DNA of 55,888 bases from Lentisphaerota bacterium (GTDB taxonomy: Bacteria > Verrucomicrobiota > Lentisphaeria > Oligosphaerales > JABHEG01), in assembly GCA_018676675.1 (NCBI GenBank), contig JABHEG010000037.1, positions 1 to 55,888 on the forward strand, given 5' to 3'. The notes below the pieces were generated by a model. That model searched no databases, was not told the DNA's origin, and saw only the letters and a list, made by a program, of their open reading frames with translations. Below, piece by piece: positions 37,530-46,600 of the stretch (the first letter of the stretch is position 1; each line of letters starts with the position of its first letter). The position numbers and the translations under genes are program-made.

Positions 37530-37673
37530 CCGGATTCGTCCCCTCTTATGGAGGGCCGATGCTTGTCCCGCCATAGCCGAACGGCGACGGGGGATCCTCA
37601 GCGGCTGTGTCATCTTCTCTAGGGAGCCGATGTCCCGATTTAGCGATGTTGAGCCGCCGCCGGGGAGAGACCG

Positions 37674-38291
37674 TTAGTTACAGTCCCAGAGATTCGGGGT
37701 CACACCGAACGCCGCCCCGTAGTTGAGGCGCTCGACGTGGCCGTCAAACATCATGAAGCAGGCTTGGTCCGAATGTCTATACTCGGGGGAATAACCCGTG
37801 TAAATGGCATGACGGCTGATCACGTAATCGAGGTTGTTGCGGCTGTCGCCGATCACGATCGTCGCGGTTGGGTCCCTGACTTGGGCCGCTTTGGCAGGAG
37901 CAAGGCCATATGCCGCGCCCCGGCCCGGAGGGTTGTAAGTCAAGTAGTACCAGTTCCAGCCATAACCCATGTTGTTGGTGGCCACCGTGCCTTTGCCTTG
38001 GTGCGGGGCAGTGGGGCAGATGAACATCTTGGTGGTGCCGCCGACATACGGCAGGAAGCGGTGGAGCCATTGATACCCACCCGCGCCAGGCCAATGGGAG
38101 GGACAGGTATATTCATCGTAGTCGTCAAGGTAGGCGATGTGGGCGATACCGAACTGCTTAAGATTCCCGGTGCAGCTGGTCTGACGCGCTTTCTCCCGCG
38201 CCCCGGCCAATGCCGGCATCAACATGGCCGCCAAAATCGCGATGATCGCAATGACCACCAACAACTCAATCAGTGTGAAGGATCTTCTCAT
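37674..38291 (-). CDS. Type II secretion pseudopilin-like protein with H-X9-DG motif (paralogue 1)
   Basis: A 205-residue protein with a class III prepilin leader and transmembrane helix ([20 protein letters not shown]), cleaved before Phe5 by PilD-type peptidase and methylated in this family. [18 protein letters not shown] follows, and [12 protein letters not shown] near the C-terminus is an exact H-X9-DG motif. Such proteins are numerous in Lentisphaerota and Verrucomicrobiota and are proposed to build surface pseudopili or serve secretion; individual functions are untested. Same length as its neighbour and about 70 percent alike by eye. AGAGGA lies 10 nt upstream. Confidence 0.92.
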   Translation of the reverse strand: MRRSFTLIELLVVIAIIAILAAMLMPALAGAREKARQTSCTGNLKQFGIAHIAYLDDYDEYTCPSHWPGAGGYQWLHRFLPYVGGTTKMFICPTAPHQGKGTVATNNMGYGWNWYYLTYNPPGRGAAYGLAPAKAAQVRDPTATIVIGDSRNNLDYVISRHAIYTGYSPEYRHSDQACFMMFDGHVERLNYGAAFGVTPNLWDCN

Positions 38292-38317
38292 GTCAGGTGT
38301 TGTCCTCTTGTCTGACT

Positions 38318-38334
38318 GCCTGACTCAATCAGGC
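38318..38334 (-). other. Small hairpin between the pseudopilin genes
   Basis: GCCTGA-CTCAA-TCAGGC (plus-strand reading) is a perfect 6-bp stem with a 5-nt loop. No T-run follows, so it is not a full terminator; it could trim read-through between the two paralogues. Confidence 0.4.
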
Positions 38335-38353
38335 CTACACAGTCCGCCAGTTT

Positions 38354-38971
38354 TCAGTTACAGTCCCAAATGAGGGGAGTCGTGCTGTAAACGGTCCCGT
38401 AGTTGAGCCGTTCAACGTGTCCGTCGTACATCATGAAGTTGGCTTGATTCGAATGGCGGTACTCGGGCGAGTACCCCGTGTAGATGACAGAACGACTGAT
38501 CACATAGTCGAGTCCGTCCCGGCTGTCCCCCATCACAATGGTTGCGCTTGGATCCTTGACCTGCGCAGCCTTCACTGGAGAGCCGTAGCCCCTGGCTCTG
38601 CCAGGAACCGCGTAATTCATGTAGTAGTAGTTCCAACCGTACGCCACGTGGGTCGAGTTCACCACACCTTCGACGCGCATGGGCTCAGTGGGACAATCAA
38701 ACATCTTGACGGTGTTGCCCACGTACGGCATCATCCGACTGGTCCAGATGCCGCCGCCCCACGCCGCCGTGTAATACGACGCACAGGTGTACTCGTCGTA
38801 GTCGTCTAGGTAAGACACATGGCCCAGACCGAACTGCTTGAGGTTGCTCATACAACTGGTCTGGCGGGCCTTCTCGCGCGCTCCCGCCAACGCCGGCATC
38901 AGCATGGACGCCAGAATCGCGATGATCGCGATAACTACCAGCAACTCGATCAACGTGAACAACTTTTTCAT
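38354..38971 (-). CDS. Type II secretion pseudopilin-like protein with H-X9-DG motif (paralogue 2)
   Basis: A 205-residue tandem paralogue of the next gene. Leader and helix are [20 protein letters not shown], followed by [18 protein letters not shown], a shared LDDYDEYTC segment and [12 protein letters not shown] as the H-X9-DG motif. The start at 38971 follows from the conserved prepilin leader; upstream in-frame sequence to 39091 carries the promoter instead. The globular domains differ most around residues 75-110 ([13 protein letters not shown] versus [12 protein letters not shown]), a likely binding surface. It is transcribed with its paralogue and lies amid secreted carbohydrate-active genes. 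Confidence 0.92.
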   Translation of the reverse strand: MKKLFTLIELLVVIAIIAILASMLMPALAGAREKARQTSCMSNLKQFGLGHVSYLDDYDEYTCASYYTAAWGGGIWTSRMMPYVGNTVKMFDCPTEPMRVEGVVNSTHVAYGWNYYYMNYAVPGRARGYGSPVKAAQVKDPSATIVMGDSRDGLDYVISRSVIYTGYSPEYRHSNQANFMMYDGHVERLNYGTVYSTTPLIWDCN

Positions 38972-39353
38972 GGCAAATCTCGCCTCTCGTTTGACTGTCA
39001 AGGTCAATCCGACCTGCGCAAGGCCGGTCCTGGTACTCGCTGATCCTAACAGAATAGCAGGTAGCGCACGCAAGCGCAACAAGAATCCCAACCGGACTAT
39101 GGTCGTGATGTTGGACAGGCCTTGTTCGTCAGGACTCAGACTGCCTGCCTAGCTTGTGGCGTGCCAAATGGGATGATACGTCACAATAAATTGGTGGCGA
39201 AGCACTAAAGAATCACTGCAGCTGGCACCGAGAGAGCTGAGGAGAATGGGTCGGTACCACCGTGGCACAGCTCTCGGCTGCAGGAACGAAAAAAAACAAG
39301 AATTTCTCAGCAGCAACCCTACTCGCCAGACACGCGCCGCCCTGCTGCCTCCC
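38972..39353. other. Intergenic region upstream of the pseudopilins
   Basis: No coding sequence is supported. It contains the pseudopilin promoter (39051-39079) and an inverted repeat at 39213-39276: CTGCAGC and CCGAGAG on one side pair with CTCTCGG and GCTGCAG on the other, around GGTCGGTACCACCG. The stem has an A-run, not a T-run, on its plus-strand 3' side, so it is not an obvious terminator in either direction. Confidence 0.55.
39051..39079 (-). promoter_or_regulatory. Sigma70-like promoter of the pseudopilin pair
   Basis: On the minus strand TTGCGC (39074-39079) and TATTCT (39051-39056) are 17 bp apart. The -10 lies 79 bp upstream of the ATG at 38971. Confidence 0.45.
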
Positions 39354-42116
39354 CTACTCTCTTGTCACCCAGATCGGTGAGGACCAGGCAATCTGTCCGT
39401 TCTCCTGCTGAACGCGAACATAATAGAGGTGCGTTCCAAGACCAAAGTCCGCGTCCGACCACTCGAGCACGGCCTCTGCCCCTTCCGGGTCACCGGCGTA
39501 GACAAACGCCAGGTCTTTGACAATGGCCAATTCCGAGATCTCACCGGTCCCGATAGCTCTGATCTGCAGCCGTGGCGCCGTTCGCGAGGCAAACTCGTCC
39601 CCCATGAAGTGCTCTCCGCAGCGCAGTTCCAGAATAATGTTATCGGTGGCCCCAAATGTGTGCCGTTTCTGCAAGCCGGCAATCACAGCCTCGCGGGTGG
39701 GCGCCTCTACGTACACACTGGCGTACGAAATGTGCGTGGATCCATGGTCGGAACTGGCGATGATTCCCAGACGCAGTCCCTTCTCCCACGCACGCCAGAC
39801 AAATCCCTCAGGCTGGTACCCGGATCCCTTGGCGTGCCGGTCCCCCGGGTTGGCCGACCTGGGAGCACCTTCGTACTCGTAGGAGGTCCTCGCGCCCTGG
39901 TAAATCTCCATGACCGGTTCCAGCACGGGGTCGTTGTCGCGCCAGTCCGTTCCCATGCGCGTACCGGACGTGTGGGAGATGATGACGCTGTTGCGGCTAC
40001 GTTCGTTCCTGTAAAGCTGCTTGGTGTCGTCGTCTGCCACTCCCCGACCAGTTGGGTTCTTGGTCATAGGAAACGTGCGGAACCCCCGTTTGGCGTTGAG
40101 GATATTCCGGTGGCCATTCGGGAAGCCCAAACTCCGTTCATAGCCGAACAGGGTGATGAAATGCGGCGGATTGTGGTAGACGTCCGTGAGTTTCTGGGTG
40201 CGCCACCACACATACTCCAGATCCGGACCGGTCCGCTGGTTGTGGTCCGTGATCTCCATGAAGTCGAGAGCTCCGGCATCAATGCTGTAGCGCCATACGT
40301 CAACCATCGACCCATCCCCGGAGCCATCCCAGGAGACCTCGGTGTGCCGGTGTGTGTCACCCCGGACAATGCGCTGTTCCTTGCCATCGAGGTCGGCTCG
40401 GTGAGTTCGGATCCGCTGGGTGTCAGCCATTTCCTTGGGTGCTGCTTCCGGGGCGGCGGGAACGGGGATGGCGATCGGCTTCAGGACAGGCGGTGCAGGA
40501 TCACCGGGGGACGGCAAACGGGCAGCCAACACGCGGTTCTTGACCGGAAGTCGGACATCCGCCATGGTCCGACTGTCAGTGTGCCAGGCCAAAGCAACAC
40601 CCCCTTCTCTCAGACCACACGGGATCGCATACGAGTCCAGCCGGGATATCGAGCGGGGGAAATAGACGGGACTCGTCCACACATTTCCGTCGTAGCTGGT
40701 GATGTAGGACTCCCACGCCTTGTAATGTCGGTAGTGCCCCTTTCCTCGCAGATAGCGTGTTGTGGCCATGGCCCAACGCAGGGCCAGGAAGACACGTCCT
40801 TTGCCGTCAACAGTCAAACGGGGCTTCTCATGGTATCGGCGGGGCTGTCCCGGAGGAGTGATGGTGACAGGCTGAGCCTCGGGAGTGAACAACTGACCGC
40901 CCTGGAAGACGCGGACTCGCGTCGCTCTCTTGGAGTACAGCCGACTCCCGGGAGCGGGGCGAGGAACCATGGCGCCCTGGTCTTTTCCCCAACCGGCAGT
41001 GCCCTCCTCATAGGCGACCCAGGCCCGCCCTTCCATATCGACCGCGACCGTGGCGTAGGCCTCGAACAACTCGCTTGCGCCAACCGGTATCTCAGGTCCG
41101 AAGGCACCGTCCTTCAACTGCCTCAAGTAGACATCGTAGTCGCCATTCCGGTACGAGTCCCAGACGATCGATGCCGTCCCATCACCCCCTAGAGCAACCT
41201 GTGGAAACCAGTCATTGCCCTCTGCCTCGGTGACCACCATCGTGTCACCCCAGGTGCCATCGCGCAAGACCCGACAACGGATGTCTGAATGGCTGCCTCG
41301 AGTGCTCTGCCAGACAAGGAGAGCCATGTTGCCGGCTGCCGCCAGAACCGGCTCAACATCAGCGCCTGGAGCGGCTGTCAGCGAGATGGTCTCAGACCAC
41401 GTGCCGCCTCCACGGCTGGCGGCATGCAGATCCCAGTCCCCATCGGTGAACTGGGACCAGACAACCCGCAGTCGCCCGCCAACCCAAGCGCAGCCGGACT
41501 TGTAGAGATCACCTTTGGCCCCCGGGACAGGAACGGGGGCCTCCCAACCATCCGCGTCGCACGACGCCACGTAAAGCTGCTCAGCTTCGTTCTCGTAGGA
41601 CTGCCAGACACACCAGAGCACATCGTTGGGGGCAACACAGAGGCTGGGATAGTCATCTTCCCGATCAGAACCACTGAGCACGTTCGGCCGCGGAACGCGC
41701 TCAGCGCTGACAGTGCCGTCCAGGCCTTGAACGCGTTTCCCATTCGGGAGCTGGGCCAGATTCACCGTGAACGTTCCCGCCGGCACGGTGAGGGTCAGCT
41801 CAGTCCCCGAATCCCCCTGCCCCCCAACCACAACACCAACGGGCTGGATCTTCCTGCGCTTGTCGCCTTTGGGCCCACCCGGATCGCGGCTCTTGCACTC
41901 CCAACTCCACTCTCCGGTGACCTTGGCACCACGCTCGAACCGCCACCCGTCCAAGGCCGTTATCTCGCCGCCTGTGGCAGACACCGAACCAGACCAGGAA
42001 ACGGCGTCTTTGTCCTTCAACCCCATCTTGACCAAAACGGCGAACTCCTCCGCCGGGCACCAGGGGACTGCGGCAAGACACACAACGACAACGGCAACCG
42101 TGCGATGGAACGTCAT
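39354..42116 (-). CDS. Secreted beta-propeller / PHP-like (DUF3604-type) fusion protein
   Basis: A 920-residue exported protein. Signal peptide VAVVVVCLAAVPWCPAEE, a small beta domain (to about 140), then a propeller with repeating phrases: YPSLCVAPNDVLWCVWQSY, RLRVVWSQFTDGDWDLHA, MALLVWQSTRGSHSDIR and ASIVWDSYRNGDYDVYL. After a proline-rich linker (PVLKPIAIPVPAAPEAAP) a PHP-like domain begins with RIVRGDTHRHTEVSWDG and continues with MEITDHNQ, SVIISHTSG and IIASSDHGS, supplying the metal-binding histidines and aspartates. DUF3604-type proteins are predicted metallo-phosphoesterases; extracellular activity is unproven. It precedes the pseudopilins on the same strand but has a long gap. Confidence 0.78.
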   Translation of the reverse strand: MTFHRTVAVVVVCLAAVPWCPAEEFAVLVKMGLKDKDAVSWSGSVSATGGEITALDGWRFERGAKVTGEWSWECKSRDPGGPKGDKRRKIQPVGVVVGGQGDSGTELTLTVPAGTFTVNLAQLPNGKRVQGLDGTVSAERVPRPNVLSGSDREDDYPSLCVAPNDVLWCVWQSYENEAEQLYVASCDADGWEAPVPVPGAKGDLYKSGCAWVGGRLRVVWSQFTDGDWDLHAASRGGGTWSETISLTAAPGADVEPVLAAAGNMALLVWQSTRGSHSDIRCRVLRDGTWGDTMVVTEAEGNDWFPQVALGGDGTASIVWDSYRNGDYDVYLRQLKDGAFGPEIPVGASELFEAYATVAVDMEGRAWVAYEEGTAGWGKDQGAMVPRPAPGSRLYSKRATRVRVFQGGQLFTPEAQPVTITPPGQPRRYHEKPRLTVDGKGRVFLALRWAMATTRYLRGKGHYRHYKAWESYITSYDGNVWTSPVYFPRSISRLDSYAIPCGLREGGVALAWHTDSRTMADVRLPVKNRVLAARLPSPGDPAPPVLKPIAIPVPAAPEAAPKEMADTQRIRTHRADLDGKEQRIVRGDTHRHTEVSWDGSGDGSMVDVWRYSIDAGALDFMEITDHNQRTGPDLEYVWWRTQKLTDVYHNPPHFITLFGYERSLGFPNGHRNILNAKRGFRTFPMTKNPTGRGVADDDTKQLYRNERSRNSVIISHTSGTRMGTDWRDNDPVLEPVMEIYQGARTSYEYEGAPRSANPGDRHAKGSGYQPEGFVWRAWEKGLRLGIIASSDHGSTHISYASVYVEAPTREAVIAGLQKRHTFGATDNIILELRCGEHFMGDEFASRTAPRLQIRAIGTGEISELAIVKDLAFVYAGDPEGAEAVLEWSDADFGLGTHLYYVRVQQENGQIAWSSPIWVTRE

Positions 42117-42178
42117 ATGGTTTCCTCCGGAAAATCGAGACCTATGGAGCGCTGGAGAACGCGGGCCGCATGCAATCG

Positions 42179-43315
42179 CTACTCCCGACGGTCCAGGGTC
42201 ACAGCCAGAACGATCGGGACAGCACCCGTTCCCGGACTGCGAGCCTGGATCGATTCAATGACAATGTCAGGTTTGGGGTTCTGCCAACGGGTGACGCCGA
42301 CGCCAACGGTCTTGCCGAAACGCTCCTGTTTCCAGACCACCCGCCAGTTGGGCAGGTCAGCGGGCGCATCAAATGCTCCAATGTCTCGTCCCTCATGGAT
42401 AGGGATACTCAAGCTGTCCCCCCCCTGATACCGAACGGTGTACTCAAGACAAGGGCCCGTTCGCGAAGGGTCGAGGAAAGCGGCAGCCTGTAGAAACAAA
42501 AGGGAACGCCCCTTCTGCCCGACCGGGATGACAGGGAGCTTGGCAGCCTTCTTGCCCTTCTTTGGGGCAACGCCCGGAACGAGTGGAAGGGAAGGGCGTT
42601 CCGCCCCCCGCAAGGCGAGGCAGGTGGCCCCGACATTGGCCCCGGGTATCAACACGCGGAATTGCCAGTCGCCCAGAGCGACCTTACCTCGCGGCAGGTC
42701 CCGCAAGTTCAGATTCCCGGTATCGATGAAGCCGCCGCGTCCATCCCCAGCAACACCGTCACTGAGATTGGTGTTGAACATCTCCTTCATATCCAGGGCC
42801 ATCATCGGCTCAAGGTCGTCACAGATCACCAGGCTGTCGAAGTAAACGGCCCCGCTCGCGTTCTGGATGGCCAGATCAAACACGGGGTCAGTGATATCCT
42901 TGGGCATCTCAGCCACGAGCTTTGCGTCGAACCAGTCTTTGGTCCCGGTAAACCACTCGGCTCGGTTGTAGGCCGTTCCCTCAACCCGTCCGCCGAAGTG
43001 GAACTTGGCAGTGCAATAGACTTTCTCTCCTTGTACGACGTTCTCCACCTTCACCTTGCCCCGAGCCGTGATGGTCTTGCCCCGCACAAGCTTGGGATCC
43101 AGGCGCAACGTGTAGTAGGCGGTGGACTGAAGGTCCCCGCTGACCAGCTTCAGACATTTCCCCTCTTCCCCGCCGGCGACCAGCTCAATGGAGTGCTTCC
43201 CGCCGCCTCGTCCCTGCCACGCTCCCTGCTCCTCGAACGACTCAGAGACAAGGACATCCGCATAGGCAGAAAAAAATGCGAACAGCGCAAAGCAACTGAC
43301 CAGGAACAAACGCAT
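42179..43315 (-). CDS. Secreted beta-sandwich (carbohydrate-binding-like) protein, unknown function
   Basis: A 378-residue exported protein with signal peptide MRLFLVSCFALFAFFSAYA. Residues ~20-170 resemble a CBM/laminin-like sandwich (VLVSESFEEQGAWQ, AYYTLRLDPKLVRGKTITA, GAVYFDSLVICDD). The C-terminal half has WQFRVLIPGANVGATCLALRG and a lysine-rich insert (APKKGKKAAK). No catalytic motif is seen. GGAGG stands 7 nt before the ATG at 43315 and 4 nt before the ATG at 43318; the former is preferred. It lies 62 bp upstream of the propeller-PHP gene and is probably cotranscribed. Confidence 0.65.
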   Translation of the reverse strand: MRLFLVSCFALFAFFSAYADVLVSESFEEQGAWQGRGGGKHSIELVAGGEEGKCLKLVSGDLQSTAYYTLRLDPKLVRGKTITARGKVKVENVVQGEKVYCTAKFHFGGRVEGTAYNRAEWFTGTKDWFDAKLVAEMPKDITDPVFDLAIQNASGAVYFDSLVICDDLEPMMALDMKEMFNTNLSDGVAGDGRGGFIDTGNLNLRDLPRGKVALGDWQFRVLIPGANVGATCLALRGAERPSLPLVPGVAPKKGKKAAKLPVIPVGQKGRSLLFLQAAAFLDPSRTGPCLEYTVRYQGGDSLSIPIHEGRDIGAFDAPADLPNWRVVWKQERFGKTVGVGVTRWQNPKPDIVIESIQARSPGTGAVPIVLAVTLDRRE

Positions 43316-43641
43316 CATGGTTCCTCCGAAAACGACGAACACATACGGCCTCCAAGGTGAGGCAATCGCTCACCTACCCTCAACCCTACATCCGACGTTC
43401 CATCCGGGCAAGAGAGATTGCGGACGCCAGGCAGCAGTTTGGGCCACCGCATCAACTAAGAGCCAACGACGCTGAAACAAGGGCTTTCGGAACCGCGTGT
43501 CAGTGTTGGAGGAACGCAACTCCGGCGAGGCCTACGCTGCAAACTACGGACGAGTTTCGTCATCCGCAAGAAGGCGTTCGTAGTAAGGCACGTAGAGCAG
43601 CGGAGTGCCGTTCTTCCTGCCTATCCTGGCGCCATTCTCCA
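43316..43641. other. Intergenic region containing dispersed repeat
   Basis: 326 bp without a supported gene. The half next to the lyase gene is copy 2 of the 120-bp dispersed repeat; the rest presumably holds the promoter of the minus-strand genes starting at 43315, for which I see no clear boxes. Confidence 0.6.
43512..43631 (-). repeat. 120-bp dispersed repeat, copy 2
   Basis: Pairs with 7295-7414 over equal length. The end next to the gene is strongest: GCGTTCGTAGTAAGGCACG, then AGCAGCGGAGTGCCGTTCTT and CCTGGCG. It ends 10 bp beyond the stop codon of the heparinase-like gene, the same relative position and orientation as copy 1. Confidence 0.8.
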
Positions 43642-46600
43642 CTACGGCCTCAGATTCATGAACGCGAATCGCTCGTCAGACACCCAGGAACGATAGCGTG
43701 GGTCCTCTCGCCAATGCCGGTATGAATCGTCAATCCGCTGGACGAGTGGCCGATCGATCGCCGCCCCTCCCTCCTGGAACCTGGCCCTTCCCCCAACCGG
43801 CCCCGTGCGCAGCAGGTCCAGCGTCACACTCCTTCCCTCGTCCTGCCAGGAGAGTCCCAGCTGGGCTTCATTCACAGTCAGCTCTGCAGGAACCGGCGAA
43901 ACGGCCCCCTTGGCTCCAACACGCATCACCACAAGGAACTCAACCACACCGTCTACCTGCATTCCCTCGATCTCGAGGACGCGCTGCCTCGGACCGTTGA
44001 ACAAACCACGGTAGAGCAGCGACGATCTTGCTTCGACACTCCGCACGGTGGGTTCTTGCGGCAACAACACGCGTCCTGCCACGCCGCCGGTCTTGCCGCC
44101 TACCGTGAACGCCCTCCCGTCGACCACGACATCCGGAAGTGTAGCCGCCATCCAACGCGTATTGCCGCCATCGACGGGCGTCTTGACGCGATCGTAGATG
44201 ACAACCGTGTGTGGCTTCACAAAGAACAACTGGCGGTAGACTTCATCGACCACATCGACGGGCCAGGCGTTGGTCGCATCCCCGGCGGCATAGTCGAACT
44301 CCGGCGACGTCTCAAAAGCCACGAGACTCCCCTCTTGAAGAAAGACATCGTCCTGGTGCTGGTGGAAACCCAGTGGACTCCAACGATTCCGGAAGGAGAA
44401 CCCGCCATGCGGCGGACGCACGCCCCAGAGACGCTCGTCGCGTGTGGCATACTCCGGAAACTCCGGAACATACCGGTTGATCACGCGCCGTTCGTCGGCA
44501 CGCATGTGGTCCACACCGACATTCATGCGCCAGTGAGGTTGCCAGGCCTCCCCCACGACGACCACATTGCCCCAGGCCGGCACCGAGTTCACATCGTCTG
44601 CCCAAAGCGATCCCGTGCCGATCAGGGGTTCCGTTCCCCGGAAGATCTGGAAGTGATTTGGCTGATCACGGTAGACAACATCCCGCACGCCGGAGGTGAA
44701 GAACACAGTCGTTTCGCTCTTCCCTTCCCCAGCCCGCATCACCACGTTGCCCTCTCCCTCGAACACGATCGTCGGTGGAAGCTCGTCACGACGCACTGTC
44801 GCTGCCTCTGGATCAAACCAGCCCAGGGCCAAAGCAAGGGGCATGACCACTGATACGCTGTGCCCCAGAAGCTGGTCGATGCCGGCCTCGGGGAAATGCT
44901 CCACCGGAGCGCTGAGTCGCTCAAACCGCTCCAGCCAGCCACTCTCTCGCAGCATCAACGGATGCCGCCCCAATGCACTGAGGATCCACTTCCCGGGGGT
45001 GCCTTGAGGCCCGGGAAGGCTCCGGTCCGATGGGAAGCCGGCCGGTCCGCCACAGCAACGGCCTCCCCAAGCCTGCAGCAGACAGGGGCTCAGGTAGCGT
45101 GTGTGCGTGTAGAATCCGCGGAAGCACGTCTTCTCGAACAAGGCATCCTCACCCAGGGCCTGCCGCAGATAGAGCAGCCCGAACCCGGGCCCGTTCAGCG
45201 GACAGTGACAGCCGGTCCAGGCGCTGACCCACCAGTTGCCTCCCCTCACGCCCGCGTGGGCCCCGAAGTAGCGCTCCAGGTTATTCATCCAGGACAGGGA
45301 CCGCGAGAACAACGCCCGGTCACGCTTGTCCAGAGGCTCCTCAATCGCCGCCAAAGCCTGAGGGAGAACATTGAAGTTGCCTCTTCGCGGCTCGAACAGG
45401 GCGCGCAACCGGTCCTGGTTTTCCTCGCTCTGACCGGCAGCCATGTCGAACAGCGCGGCAGCTGCTCCGGGGAAGAGCGCCTGATGGAAATGGAACATGT
45501 CGTAGTAAGCCGGTGTGAAGGTCAGGAGATGCGCCACAGCATCCTCGAAGGTAGTGTCTCCGGGCTTCTCGAAAAAGACCGCGGCGAACTGGCAGGCCAG
45601 AGCCCGCCACGCAAGCAGGTAGGTCCGTTCCTGCACCTTCTCTTTGAACGTCAATCCCCTGGGGAGGAAGTCCGGCTCCCGGCAGTGACGCCTCAGGTAG
45701 CTCTCGAAGCGACTGAAGACCAGGGGGTGCTCCTGCATGCGCTTCCTGATGGCGGCACGGTCGGAACGTCGGAAGAGCAACCGAGGATGCTCCAGCTTCG
45801 GCAGCCGCAGGAAGGCCTTGGCGAACTCACGCTGTTGCCCTCCTTCGAGTAAACACGTCATCAGCCGGAAACGCCCGGTACCGGACAGGCGAAACGCCAA
45901 CGCCACCTCGGCCTTGCCATCGCCCCCGCCCGAAACCGCGTGGCTTTCCTCCACGACCACAGCGCCCATGTAGTTCGCGACGCGAACAACCAACTTGCCA
46001 GGCGCCTGAGGCGCCAGACCGGCGATGGTCGCACGGAAGCGGACAGGCTCGTCGTGGGCGAAAACCGACGCGTTGTCACCCGGGACAGGCTCAACCGAGA
46101 GCTCAAGGTCGGAGACAGCTCTGACCGAAACATCCAGAGCATCGAGAGCGGCGTGAGCACTGTGAGCGCGAACGGAGAGGACATGGCGCCCCGCGGGGAG
46201 GCGGAACGACGGCGCGTTCCAGGCCCAGAACTCGTCAGAACCGTTGACCAGGAACTGCCCTTCATCAGGAGTCAGCCAAATGCCGTTCATCCAGTCATAA
46301 GGTGGTCCGGCATCCAGAGTGTACGAAACCGTGCCGGGGCGATCGCTCGGGCCAAGCGAGCGAACAGCCTTCCGCTGACCGTCAGCCACCGCACTGACGT
46401 CCAGGCGTCGGGCACCATTGACCCGGAGCGTCAGAGCACCTTCAGCCTGGAATGTCTTGGTTCGATACGGTGCTTCACGTTCGTAGCGTTGCCGGACGTG
46501 TTCAGCCGTCATCGCTCCCTTGAAGAAGCGAACGGCAGCAATTCCGCCATGGAACCAGTAATATGGTCCATCCGCCCGTTGAGCTCCGAGAGCCCAACGG

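Noticed and set aside
39213..39276. T-box leader (GGTGGTACCG on the minus strand)
   Set aside because: There is no stem I, specifier loop or terminator, and the downstream genes are pseudopilins rather than aminoacyl-tRNA or amino-acid genes; the match is part of a local palindrome.
39429..41192. 587-codon plus-strand open frame
   Set aside because: It is antisense to the propeller-PHP gene, whose minus-strand protein has clear domains and a signal peptide; GC-rich codon bias explains the open frame.
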